Source: Corynebacterium tuberculostearicum (GTDB lineage: Bacteria; Actinomycetota; Actinomycetes; Mycobacteriales; Mycobacteriaceae). Taken from it: a stretch of DNA of 64,000 nucleotides. The notes under the pieces were generated by a model, which worked only from the letters and a program-made list of their open reading frames with translations, had not been told where the DNA came from and searched no databases. The translations under genes and the position numbers were made by a program. Shown in pieces: positions 17,804 to 25,071 of the stretch; position 1 is the stretch's first letter, and every line of letters starts with the position of its first letter. The stretch covers positions 1,054,001 to 1,118,000 of the forward strand of contig NZ_JACBZL010000001.1 of NCBI RefSeq assembly GCF_013408445.1, in the 5' to 3' direction.

Positions 17804-17858
17804 TGACAAATTCTACATCGAGCGATTGATAAACAAGTCGTCCCAAACTGTATACTAG
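17804..17858 (+). pseudogene. drt3b: Drt3b-like reverse transcriptase, last 18 codons and stop
   Basis: Joining 16498 to 17804 gives W-D-V-D-K-F-Y-I-E-R-L and then INKSSQTVY before TAG. This is in frame with the upstream RT, so the true C-terminus lies here and was cut off by IS-B copy 2. Too short to detect alone; the support is the exact frame restoration after removing the IS and one TGT copy. Confidence 0.75.
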
Positions 17859-17990
17859 GGAATGGCTCCGAGACATAAGTGCTATCCAGTGGGAAAAGTG
17901 GTCGTGCGTACGCTAGGTCACTTTTGCCAAAACACTGGGAGCATGTAATACACACAGGCCAGGTGGACACCAGTCTCGGGGTTCCACCTC
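17859..17990 (+). ncRNA. Candidate structured ncRNA of the DRT3-like system
   Basis: Directly after the restored drt3b stop are nested complementary segments. The outer stem is CCGAGAC (17868-17874) with GTCTCGG (17973-17979). An inner imperfect hairpin pairs CCAGTGGGAAAAGTG (17886-17900) with 17919-17938. Between the inner hairpin and the closing strand lies ACACACA (17950-17956), which would be single-stranded. A final AGGTGGA / TCCACCT hairpin (17961-17989), alternative to the outer stem, is followed by a pyrimidine-rich tract and could terminate transcription. An ACACAC template in the partner RNA is what I recall for DRT3 systems. Structure is seen by eye; no folding was run. Confidence 0.45.
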
Positions 17991-18599
17991 TTCCTCTTAT
18001 ATTTTGGAATTTTGCTGGTTAGCCTAATCTTAGAAAGATGCGCTGATACCTAGAGCGATGGTTAAAGGCTGGCCCACCACTACAAGTTTGTTGGGTTCCT
18101 AAAAATTCCGTCTTTTTGTAATGTGTTTCGTGAACAAGAAATCAGTGAGATGGAAGCCACCCAAATAGAGGGATTAGAGGGGATTTCCTCCAAATGTTTA
18201 GCTCAGAAACAGCAAGATTAGACCCCACCTATCGAGCGGGCACGCCTTTACGCTTTCCTACTGCCTCGACAACCCCTGCGATGCTCGGACAGCGCCATAA
18301 GACCATTTTCGCTCCACCTGAAAAGTAGTCTCCACCAATAAGTAGAGGCAATGCTCGCCTCTGAGGTAAAACTGCAGTATGAATTCAGAGGACCGCTCTC
18401 TTTACCCAGGATTAAGGAATCCGTCGTCTAAATACTATTTAGCAGCCCCACATCACTTTTAGTCATTTCCGTACAGGAAAACTAAACCGTTTAGTAGGCG
18501 GAGAACAAGCAATCCGATAGGCGAAATATAATTTAAACCTCTTCGCCTCACGTTCCTTACCCTTGCCTACCCCGACACCTCTCTAGGAGAACCTCTAAT
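17991..18599. other. 600-bp stretch without a gene
   Basis: I see no convincing gene. A plus-strand open stretch of about 52 codons near 18068-18225, with a plausible protein-like end, has no start and matches nothing I know; it may be another gene remnant. The rest is stop-rich. Confidence 0.5.
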
Positions 18600-18940
18600 C
18601 CGTAATAAGAGCAGGTCCCTACGCCTGGGTATCGGAGGTCGAATTTCCCTGACGGGAATGAAGCCGGCGGGATTGCCTAGTTCAGGGCGGATGCCATCAT
18701 GGACCGCGACGTGGACAGAGTACCCCTCGTAGAAGAGAAGATTGATGGCGCCAGCAAACTGCAGCTCCCCACGCGCGCCTAACTCAATGCGGCGAAGAAC
18801 ATCAAAAATCGCAGGATCCACAGAGTAACGCCCCGTGGCCACCAAGTCCGACTGCACATCCTCAACCGAAGTCTTTTCCACCATGTCCACAACCTTCTTC
18901 ACCCGATCAGCCTCGGTAACCACAACATTAAATACGCCTT
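18600..18940 (-). pseudogene. Decayed galU fragment
   Basis: The minus strand encodes a diverged copy of the C-terminal half of the intact GalU found at 25988-26893. Matching pieces include RVKKVVDMVEK, LVATGRYSVDPAIFD and VHDGIRPELGNPAGFIP. The 5' half is missing and the far C-terminus continues in a disturbed frame. Its upstream side abuts a jetD fragment, so a rearrangement joined two unrelated gene ends. Not functional. Confidence 0.82.
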
Positions 18941-18943
18941 TAG

Positions 18944-19065
18944 GACCTGGCCTCGGTGCCGGCTCCGGCACACTTAGCTACCTCACCCTCGAAGAGCAGA
19001 CCTTACCGCCAACTCTTCACCGCAGGCCAGCTTCGCATTGAGCAGGAACGGATTCCGTAAACTCA
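18944..19065 (+). pseudogene. Fragment of a second jetD 3' end
   Basis: The plus strand reads GSGTLSYLTLEEQ and, after a small frameshift, LFTAGQLRIEQERIP followed by a stop. The intact JetD of this window has GSATLTHLTTEEQ and LFTEGRLRIEQERIP at its C-terminus. The nucleotide match is diverged rather than identical, so this is not a recent copy. It suggests that a different Wadjet locus once lay here, or that this strain inherited two. Confidence 0.75.
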
Positions 19066-19155
19066 TGTGAGTGCGGCGTTTGGGAAGATTTACGGACGGA
19101 TTCAGCTTTAGTCGATCCCACTTTACAGGTTCCTCCCCCAGGAGCCACGAACTCT

Positions 19156-19194
19156 TGAATCACATTGACTAAATCTTGATTCACGCGTTTAATC
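19156..19194 (+). promoter_or_regulatory. Promoter and likely operator of the XRE-ImmA-PIN module
   Basis: TTGACT (19166-19171), 17 bp, TTTAAT (19189-19194), about 22 bp upstream of the XRE start. Two direct repeats, TTGAATCAC (19156-19164) and TTGATTCAC (19177-19185), lie 21 bp apart over the promoter, i.e. on one DNA face, as expected for autorepression. AAGGAG follows before the ATG. Confidence 0.6.
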
Positions 19195-19216
19195 GAAGCT
19201 GACAAGGAGTGCAACC

Positions 19217-19549
19217 ATGAACATACCTACTGACTTTGGCGATCGCGTCCGTACGCAGCGCCAACTGCGCGATCTGAACCAGCGAGAACTTGCTGCCATG
19301 ACCGGTGGCATTCTGTCCCAGCCGACTCTTGCCCGCCTGGAGACGGGCCCAGCCACGCCAACTCTTCACCACATCATGGCTCTCGCGTGGGCTTTGGGTA
19401 TCGATGCGGCTGAGCTTATGGACGCCACGCCGCTCTCTCAACGTGTACGCGTTGCCGCCCGCGGGGACGGCGTTGGCGTGGATACTGCGGCACAGCAGCT
19501 GTTGCCTTTCCTTCAACTGCGTGTGAACTTGGACGGCCTCAATGCCTAA
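19217..19549 (+). CDS. XRE-family helix-turn-helix regulator
   Basis: A 110-residue protein with a classic N-terminal Cro/C1 HTH: FGDRVRTQRQLRDLNQREL, then MTGGILSQPTLARLE and a third helix TPTLHHIMALAWAL. The remaining 40 residues have no recognised domain. A good AAGGAG site precedes the ATG. It overlaps the ImmA-type gene by 8 bp, so the pair is coupled. Likely role: repressor of its own operon and target of the partner protease, as in ImmR/ImmA pairs, or antitoxin of a three-part toxin module. Inference from gene order. Confidence 0.88.
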   Translation: MNIPTDFGDRVRTQRQLRDLNQRELAAMTGGILSQPTLARLETGPATPTLHHIMALAWALGIDAAELMDATPLSQRVRVAARGDGVGVDTAAQQLLPFLQLRVNLDGLNA

Positions 19550-20345
19550 ATCGAAAAGCGCATCACAGCAAGGCATTGACCTAGCTACCCGCTTTCGAGA
19601 CGAACACCTGCTAGGTACCGAGCCGATCGATGACATCAATGGTCTAATCAGGCTGGTCGACGCAGACTTCATTGTCCTCGAATTGCCAAGCGGCTTGGAT
19701 GCCTTGACTCTTCGCGATCCCACCTCAGGTGCTTTGACAGTGGGGATTGGAACGAGCAGTAATCCGTACCGACAAAGGTTCACCGTGGCGCACGAGATTG
19801 GCCACATCATGGCCGGCGACATCACAGAAGACGGGGCTTCCCTGCTCTGCGATTCAACGCATCCTTCCGAAACCCGCGCGAACACTTTCGCACGGTGCGT
19901 GCTCTGCCCTGTGGAGGCACTCCGTACTCTGTCCCAGACTTCGTCCCAGGAGGAGCTCTTATCGGACGTCGTTCAGCGCTTCCAGGTCTCCCCCACTGTG
20001 GCAGCAATCCAACTCTGCGCTGCCGGAGTCATTTCGGAGGAGGCTAAAGAAGAACTCAAAAGCTACTCCACTAAGCGGCTTGCCTCTCAATTTGGTTGGA
20101 AAGCCAACTACGACCACGCTGCCAGGATTTCAAAGTTGCCTCGTGCCTCTGAAAGGCTCGTTGCTGATGCTTACAAGGCCTACGACCAGGGACTCGTTGC
20201 TCTTCCTTCGGTTGCCTTCGCTGAACAAGTCAACATCGAGGAAGTTCTCGATTCAACGGGTAATGAGCCGCGCCCATCCAACAACGAACACACAGATCGC
20301 AATGATATCGAAGCTGACCTAGCAGACTTCTTCGCTGACGAATAG
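19542..20345 (+). CDS. ImmA/IrrE-family metallopeptidase
   Basis: 267 residues. The zinc motif HEIGH lies in RFTVAHEIGHIMAGD, followed by the downstream acidic-rich ETRANTFARCVLCP, where the Glu is the usual third ligand of the COG2856/ImmA/IrrE family. The first 90 residues show the family's beta-rich start (GLIRLVDADFIVLELP). The C-terminal 90 residues are variable. Such enzymes cleave XRE repressors in ICE/prophage control and in some toxin-antitoxin and stress systems. It overlaps the XRE gene and lies 7 bp before the PIN gene, so the three form one operon. Confidence 0.9.
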   Translation: MPKSKSASQQGIDLATRFRDEHLLGTEPIDDINGLIRLVDADFIVLELPSGLDALTLRDPTSGALTVGIGTSSNPYRQRFTVAHEIGHIMAGDITEDGASLLCDSTHPSETRANTFARCVLCPVEALRTLSQTSSQEELLSDVVQRFQVSPTVAAIQLCAAGVISEEAKEELKSYSTKRLASQFGWKANYDHAARISKLPRASERLVADAYKAYDQGLVALPSVAFAEQVNIEEVLDSTGNEPRPSNNEHTDRNDIEADLADFFADE

Positions 20346-20352
20346 GTGCGGC

Positions 20353-20943
20353 ATGACTAGAAAAATCATTTTCGCCGATACCAGCGTGCTCCTCAACTTC
20401 ATCTGCGCCGGCGAACAAGATCTCCTCCTCAAGTTCGTGGGCGATGAACAGCTTCACGTACCGAAAGCTGTAAAAGACGAAGTAGAAAGAAAGCTAGAAA
20501 TTCCGAGGTTCCAAAGCGGCTTTAAAACCTGGAATTCCCTGGTTACCCATGGTCACGTAAAAGTCCTTGAAGACGATTATGACCGCCTATGGAAGCACAT
20601 CCATCTGTTCTCTGGCCCTGGTTACACAATCCAAAACGGAATGGCCAAGAACCTTGGCGAGTACACTGCTATCGCCCATTGTCTTGCACTCCTTGAGGAC
20701 GATCCCAGCGTAAAGACGGCAATCATAATCGATGACGAAGAAGCGAAACAGCTCGTACGGAAGCGACAGGCGGCAACAGTCTTCACCACCGAAGCAGTGC
20801 TCCTCCGCTGCGTGCACCTTCACGCCCTCACGAATCGCGGTGAGTCACGACGGGTGTGGGAGAAACTCTCGAAGTTCGACAATCTCCTCCCCTTCGAAGA
20901 AACTGTGCTCAACGATCGCACTCACTATCACCGCTTTAATTAG
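20353..20943 (+). CDS. PIN-like domain protein (putative toxin RNase)
   Basis: 196 residues. Starts with IIFADTSVLLNF, a PIN-fold beta1 with catalytic Asp 8. The central block NLGEYTAIAHCLAL supplies the conserved acidic residue and helix, and AIIIDDEEAKQLVRKR the last acidic cluster; this order of acidic residues is the PIN nuclease pattern. The C-terminal 50 residues are an extra helical part. It follows the metallopeptidase by 7 bp. PIN proteins downstream of XRE/COG2856 genes are thought to be toxins controlled by the upstream pair. Activity and target are inference. Confidence 0.8.
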   Translation: MTRKIIFADTSVLLNFICAGEQDLLLKFVGDEQLHVPKAVKDEVERKLEIPRFQSGFKTWNSLVTHGHVKVLEDDYDRLWKHIHLFSGPGYTIQNGMAKNLGEYTAIAHCLALLEDDPSVKTAIIIDDEEAKQLVRKRQAATVFTTEAVLLRCVHLHALTNRGESRRVWEKLSKFDNLLPFEETVLNDRTHYHRFN

Positions 20944-21081
20944 TCCTCGCCTCATGCTTTGTCATCGCTGGGTTCCACGACATCTAAAACTATCTTCGTT
21001 TGAATTGCTACTGGGCTAAAGGAACTCCAGCGTGATAGCGAAGCTTTTCTAACGGAACTCAGCCCAGAAAAGTCGCCAGCC

Positions 21082-21507
21082 CTATTCTTCCCTTTCCCTT
21101 TTCCTAGCTTGCCTGCGCTCACGCCTTCGAGCACGCTTTGCCTTGCGAATGTCGACGACCCAACGCGGAACAAAAGGCCACGGAAGCGGGATCCCGAACG
21201 CACCAGTAAATCCAATGCCTCCAATGACAAGAGCTGCCATGACCGAAAACTTCAGCACCGCTGTTACAAACTCAGGAGGGTTTACACTTTCGACCAACCC
21301 TGCGATACCGCCAACGCCGAAAAATAGCGAGCCGTAAGGATAGAAGAAGAGGACGCCATCCCTCTCCATGCCTTCCCAGGCGGGTTCGTCATACCACTCT
21401 TCCGATCTGGGATCCCTGCGCACATCCAAAATGTAGTAGGTCCAGAAGAGCACCATAACGAGCACTGACCCAGCATAAAAGAGCAGTTCACCAGTATCCA
21501 AGTCCAT
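21082..21507 (-). CDS. Small membrane protein, copy 1 of a tandem pair
   Basis: 141 residues with about three hydrophobic helices (residues 8-26, 58-76 and 82-106) and a very basic C-terminus (KRARRRERRQARKRE), suggesting a membrane protein with a nucleic-acid-like or phospholipid-binding tail. I do not recognise the family. It is about two-thirds identical to the next minus-strand gene at 21992-22417, sharing RSEEWYD, LFFYPYGSLFFGV and LPWPFVPRWVVDIRKAKR. Convergent to the PIN gene. Upstream is a small palindrome also found before the second copy. Confidence 0.7.
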   Translation of the reverse strand: MDLDTGELLFYAGSVLVMVLFWTYYILDVRRDPRSEEWYDEPAWEGMERDGVLFFYPYGSLFFGVGGIAGLVESVNPPEFVTAVLKFSVMAALVIGGIGFTGAFGIPLPWPFVPRWVVDIRKAKRARRRERRQARKREREE

Positions 21508-21550
21508 AGAACATGGCCCCCTATAGCTGCCGGCTGCGGTATGTAATTTA

Positions 21551-21565
21551 AACGCTACCAGCGTT
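21551..21565. promoter_or_regulatory. Palindrome AACGCT-ACC-AGCGTT (copy 1)
   Basis: A 6+3+6 bp inverted repeat about 44 bp upstream of the first membrane-protein gene. The same element at 22459-22473 precedes the second copy at a similar distance. Preserved while neighbouring bases differ, so it may be an operator. Confidence 0.5.
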
Positions 21566-21861
21566 CACTGGGGAGAGTACTGAGACGAAAGCGAAATATG
21601 GATACACACAAGCACCCCAGCCAAGGAAAATTATAAAAGACTTGGCTTTTACGATGCTTGTAGCCCTGCGACCAGGAGGCTCCTTCCCTTTAGCGTGTCT
21701 AACTTCCACAGCGTTCGCGCCACGCGGACGCACCCGCCTTCACCCTGCTTACCAGCGAGTCCTCTGCCCCGCCTTGCTTGCCGACGCCCTCCCAACCAAC
21801 CCCTCGGCTACCGAGGTCAGTCCCAAACTCCTTGACTGCGGCCTTGAGCGAAACATGTGAT

Positions 21862-21992
21862 TAGTCCTCGTACATCGCGACCGCGTCGCGCTTGACCTGA
21901 TCCGAATAAGCCTTCCTAGGCGTGGAGGTAAACTACCTCTCCCCGACCCAACACGGCAGGAAGCAGAAGTGTCTACCAAACAGGGTCAGGTC
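21862..21992 (-). mobile_element. Decayed end of an IS3 element related to IS-B
   Basis: The minus strand reads AYSDQVKRDAVAMYED, a diverged version of the IS-B OrfA start YSEQFKRDAVALYEN. It is followed outward by GTGTCTACCAAACAGGG and TCAGGTC, matching the IS-B terminal repeat with changes. Only about 130 bp survive. It lies between the two membrane-protein copies, right against the stop of the second. Confidence 0.75.
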
Positions 21993-22417
21993 TATTCCTG
22001 CCTTTCCCTTTTTCTGGCTTGCCTGCGCGCACGCCTTCGAGCACGTTTTGCTTTGCGGATGTCGACAACCCAACGCGGAACAAACGGCCACGGAAGCGGA
22101 ACCCCGAACACACCCGTAACTGCAATGAAGCAGAGGATGAGAGCTGCCATGAGCAGAAACGTCAGCACCGTGTAGACAAACTCGGGAGGGTTTAAACTAT
22201 CGACCAACCCTCCGATACCGCTAACGCCGAAAAATAACGAGCCGTAAGGATAAAGGAAAAGGGGGCCGTCCTTTGCTCCGCCGTCTACACCGCCTGAGTC
22301 GTACCACTCTTCCGATCTGGGTTCCTTCCGCTCACACTTGATGTAGTAGGTCCAGTAGAGCACCATGACAAGCACTGACCCGGCACAAAAGAGCAGATAG
22401 GGAATATCCGTGTCCAT
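21992..22417 (-). CDS. Small membrane protein, copy 2 of a tandem pair
   Basis: 141 residues, paralogue of the protein at 21082-21507, with the same three hydrophobic segments, the PYGSLFFGV and LPWPFVPRWVVDIRKAKR blocks, and an Arg/Lys-rich tail. The N-terminal third differs most (KCERKEPRSEEWYDSGGV). The similarity continues upstream of both genes for about 250 bp, so the repeat unit is longer than the gene, with a period of about 908 bp. Function unknown. Confidence 0.7.
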   Translation of the reverse strand: MDTDIPYLLFCAGSVLVMVLYWTYYIKCERKEPRSEEWYDSGGVDGGAKDGPLFLYPYGSLFFGVSGIGGLVDSLNPPEFVYTVLTFLLMAALILCFIAVTGVFGVPLPWPFVPRWVVDIRKAKRARRRARRQARKRERQE

Positions 22418-22458
22418 GGATATAGCCTCCCGTGGATACTGGTTACGGTATCTAATTA

Positions 22459-22473
22459 AACGCTACCAGCGTT
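22459..22473. promoter_or_regulatory. Palindrome AACGCT-ACC-AGCGTT (copy 2)
   Basis: The same 15-bp element as at 21551-21565, upstream of the second membrane-protein gene. Confidence 0.5.
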
Positions 22474-22781
22474 TGCTGGGCTAAGGCACGAAACGACGTA
22501 CGGACGCGCATAAGCACCGCAACCAAGGACAATGTATAAGACCGACCACGTGTGATGCTTGGAGCTTTGCGACCAGGAGGCTCCTTCTCTTTAACCTGAC
22601 CGGCTTCGACAACAACCGCGCCACGCAGACGACCCCGCCTTCACGATGCTCACCAGCGAGCCCTTTGCCACCGCCTTTGCTTGCCGACGCCCCCTTACCA
22701 CCTCAACCCCCGCACACAGCGCCTACCCAGTACTTTTGGGCTGGAGTTGGCGCTTGAGGGTGTGTGCTGTTTGATGGATAA

Positions 22782-23152
22782 GGGGGCGTCGCTAAGCGGG
22801 GCCCCGTTGCGAAGGCCTTCCGCATCACCACCCTCATCCGGACCGGCACGCTGCACCTCCATGAGGCTGCTGACCTGCGCCCGGAGAGTTTCTGGTTCGT
22901 GGAGAAGACCAACGCCGGTGAATCGGAACTCAATAACCTCCGTGGAGCATTGGCCGCGCTGCGGGAGCTCGTTCGGGCTCGGGCAAAAGGAGCGGGCGCT
23001 TGGCGACGCCTCCCCCAACCCCCTATCCCAATCCTTAAACCAAGATTGCCCACATTTCCGCCCCTTCACTGAAGCCCCTAAAGAAACCCCATTCGCGCTA
23101 CTTCATGGGCAAGGTTGAGACCGCGGCCGACGCAGTCTTCTCCGACGTCTAG
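22782..23152 (+). pseudogene. Unrecognised gene fragments
   Basis: The plus strand has a protein-like open stretch from 22782 to a stop at 23072 (AFRITTLIRTGTLHLHEAAD, then ESFWFVEKTNAGESELNN). A second one ends at 23152 (RYFMGKVETAADAVFSDV). Neither has a start or ribosome site. They look like tails of larger genes; I cannot name them. Flanked by the tandem duplication and a galU remnant. Confidence 0.4.
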
Positions 23153-23500
23153 TTTCGCTCCAGTCGGAATTTTTCCATAATCGCTTCCAAGTCATAGAAC
23201 AATGCCGGTCCGTACTTCGGGTGGCGAAGGCCAAACTCGACGCTAGCTGGAATGAAGCCAGCGGGATTGCCGAAGTCGTGCCGGATGCCATCATGCACCA
23301 CGACGTGGACAGGGTGGCCTACGGAGATGAGCAAATCGATGGCGTCAGTAAGCTTCAGCTCCCCAGCCTAAAGACTTGTCTTGAATCATTGAATCCGCAT
23401 GAATACTTTCCGCCGCAACTGCACCTTCGCTGCCTGCTCGACTATTCCTCGAGCACGAAGATTCTCAACTAGAGCTGCGCACTTATCAACATGGCAAAAC
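23150..23500 (-). pseudogene. galU remnant, C-terminal and middle pieces
   Basis: On the minus strand, GELKLTDAIDLLISVGHPVH, then VVHDGIRHDFGNPAGFIPA and a family-like end match the C-terminus of the intact GalU at 25988-26893. Immediately upstream (23373-23497) the DNA matches the GalU middle region (around residues 75-110), so about 330 bp in between are deleted. The match continues past the IS-A copy inserted at 23501. Non-functional. Confidence 0.85.
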
Positions 23501-23546
23501 TGGGGTTGCCCGCAAATCGTGGACACGTAGTGGGGCTACCTAGTGC

Positions 23547-24449
23547 TTAGGCAGCTATTTCTTTTCTACTGGTGGTTAGACCAATGTGGTTTTCGAAGTC
23601 GACGGGGCTGACCATCCCTAGTGCAGAGTGCCGGCGCCGACGGTTGTAAACGACTTCCATCCAGTAGGCAACGGCCTTGCGCGCAGCATCGCGGGTAGGC
23701 CAACGCTTACGGTCGTAGAACTCGGTTTTAAGCGTCGACCAGAACGACTCAGCCATCGCGTTATCAAAGCACACACCAGTACGCCCCACAGACTGAGCAA
23801 TGCCCAGGTTATGGCAGACTTCCCAGAGCTTCTCGCTGGTAAATTGCGTTCCGCGGTCAGCGTGGAACACCAGCCCATTAGGAACGTCACCGCGCAGTGT
23901 ATGTGCCATCCGCAGGGCCCGTTCGACCAGGCATGTATCTTGAACGCTATCCATTGCCCATCCCAGCACCCTGCGGGAATGGCCGTCGCGGACCGCACAC
24001 AAGTACAACCATCCCTCGCTGGTGCGTAGGTAGGTAATATCCGACATCCACACTCGGTTGAGCTCACCAGTATCAAACATGCGCTTGACCAGGTCAGGAA
24101 GAGCTGACTTACGCTTGGATTGAATCGTTGTCACCGGGACAAAGGCACGCGGTGAAATCCCTTCAATGCCCATCATGCGCATCCGCTTAGCCACAGTCTT
24201 GCGATTCAGGGTGATCTGGTAGCGCTCGGTAAGTTCTGCGGTGATCCGCGGAGCACCATAAACCTCATCGGAGTCTTTCCAAATCTGATGAATCTTTCGG
24301 TCAACGCCATCGTAAAATGCAGCACGATCATTTTCGCCAGATAGTCGCTTCTGCTGCGTATCAGCCCATTTGTAGTATCCAGACCGAGACACTTTTAATA
24401 GCCGTGCCATGCGTTTGATGCTGTAGTTTGCCTTCTCCTGCTGCATCAA
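23547..24449 (-). CDS. IS3-family OrfB transposase (DDE) of IS-A (copy 2)
   Basis: 300 residues, no difference from the first copy; MSDITY, FHADRGTQF and AMAESFWS triad motifs present. TTG start overlapping orfA. Confidence 0.95.
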   Translation of the reverse strand: MMQQEKANYSIKRMARLLKVSRSGYYKWADTQQKRLSGENDRAAFYDGVDRKIHQIWKDSDEVYGAPRITAELTERYQITLNRKTVAKRMRMMGIEGISPRAFVPVTTIQSKRKSALPDLVKRMFDTGELNRVWMSDITYLRTSEGWLYLCAVRDGHSRRVLGWAMDSVQDTCLVERALRMAHTLRGDVPNGLVFHADRGTQFTSEKLWEVCHNLGIAQSVGRTGVCFDNAMAESFWSTLKTEFYDRKRWPTRDAARKAVAYWMEVVYNRRRRHSALGMVSPVDFENHIGLTTSRKEIAA

Positions 24450-24763
24450 TTCGAACTTTTCTGCTCGCGTTGCTTCGCGGCGAAGAAGGCTGTCGCTTTT
24501 GACAAGAACTCATTATCCATCTTGGCTTCCGCCAACTCACGGCGCAGACGAGCATTCTCAGCACGAAGATCAGCCTCACTCATCCCATCCGAGGCCCCTC
24601 GGCGTTCACGCTCGAGTTTGACCCACCGGCCTAAAAGCCCGGCGGAGACGCCAATCTCCTTAGCCACATGAGCGATCGGGCGCTCTGACTCGATTACAAG
24701 GTTCGCGGCTTCACGCCGGTACTCCGGCGTGTACTTCTTGCGCTGTTGACTCACAATGAACAT
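24446..24763 (-). CDS. IS3-family OrfA of IS-A (copy 2)
   Basis: 105 residues, helix-turn-helix plus coiled coil, same as the first copy; -1 frame overlap with orfB. Confidence 0.93.
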   Translation of the reverse strand: MFIVSQQRKKYTPEYRREAANLVIESERPIAHVAKEIGVSAGLLGRWVKLERERRGASDGMSEADLRAENARLRRELAEAKMDNEFLSKATAFFAAKQREQKSSN

Positions 24764-24827
24764 CCTCTCCTACGGACACAAGATCCGCACAAATAGGGTG
24801 TCCACTAAACGAGGGTAACCTCAAAAC

Positions 24828-24960
24828 ACCTCGTACTTACTAAAGACGTCACCATCACCAACCCTAAATGCCGCCGCAGATTCCTCCATGTTTATCGGAA
24901 TACAAAGGAAACCAGTGGCCGGAAAGCATCCTCCTTGGGCGCTCCTTAACTGCCTTCTGG
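24828..24960 (-). pseudogene. galU remnant, piece upstream of IS-A
   Basis: After removal of IS-A and one AAAC copy, the nucleotide match to the GalU gene continues through the region coding for about residues 30-65 (GACGTCAC, ATGCC.CCGC, GGCCGGAA and CTTGGG blocks in register). It then fades. The fragment therefore predates the IS insertion. Confidence 0.6.
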
Positions 24961-25071
24961 TCAAATCTTCCAAAAGAAGAATTAAAATTCAGCAATCACA
25001 AACCGAATTCGGTCGCGGGTTAGCTAAACTAGTCCAGAAAGAATCTGCGACGCATGAATTAGGGAAGCAAT

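Larger units (their letters stand above)
21082..22700. repeat. Diverged tandem duplication, period about 908 bp
   Basis: Two units, each holding a 141-aa membrane-protein gene, the AACGCT-ACC-AGCGTT palindrome and about 200 bp upstream containing GCGACCAGGAGGCTCCTTC and CTTGCCGACGCCC. The IS-B-like remnant is present only between the units. Divergence of roughly 20-30 % shows the duplication is old. Confidence 0.7.
23501..24823 (-). mobile_element. IS-A copy 2, IS3 family, 1323 bp, inside a galU remnant
   Basis: Ends TGGGGTTGCCC and the reverse complement of TGAGGTTACCC. Flanked by AAAC on both sides (23497-23500 and 24824-24827), a 4-bp target duplication. Same length and same proteins as the copy at 11052-12374, in opposite orientation. 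Confidence 0.95.

Noticed and set aside
18068..18225. Open stretch of about 52 codons after the RT operon
   Set aside because: No start codon context or homology that I know; could be a remnant, not supported as a gene.
22681..23118. 145-codon frame overlapping the unrecognised fragments
   Set aside because: Low-complexity Pro/Arg/Ser composition typical of a frame shadow; the 22782 frame looks more protein-like.
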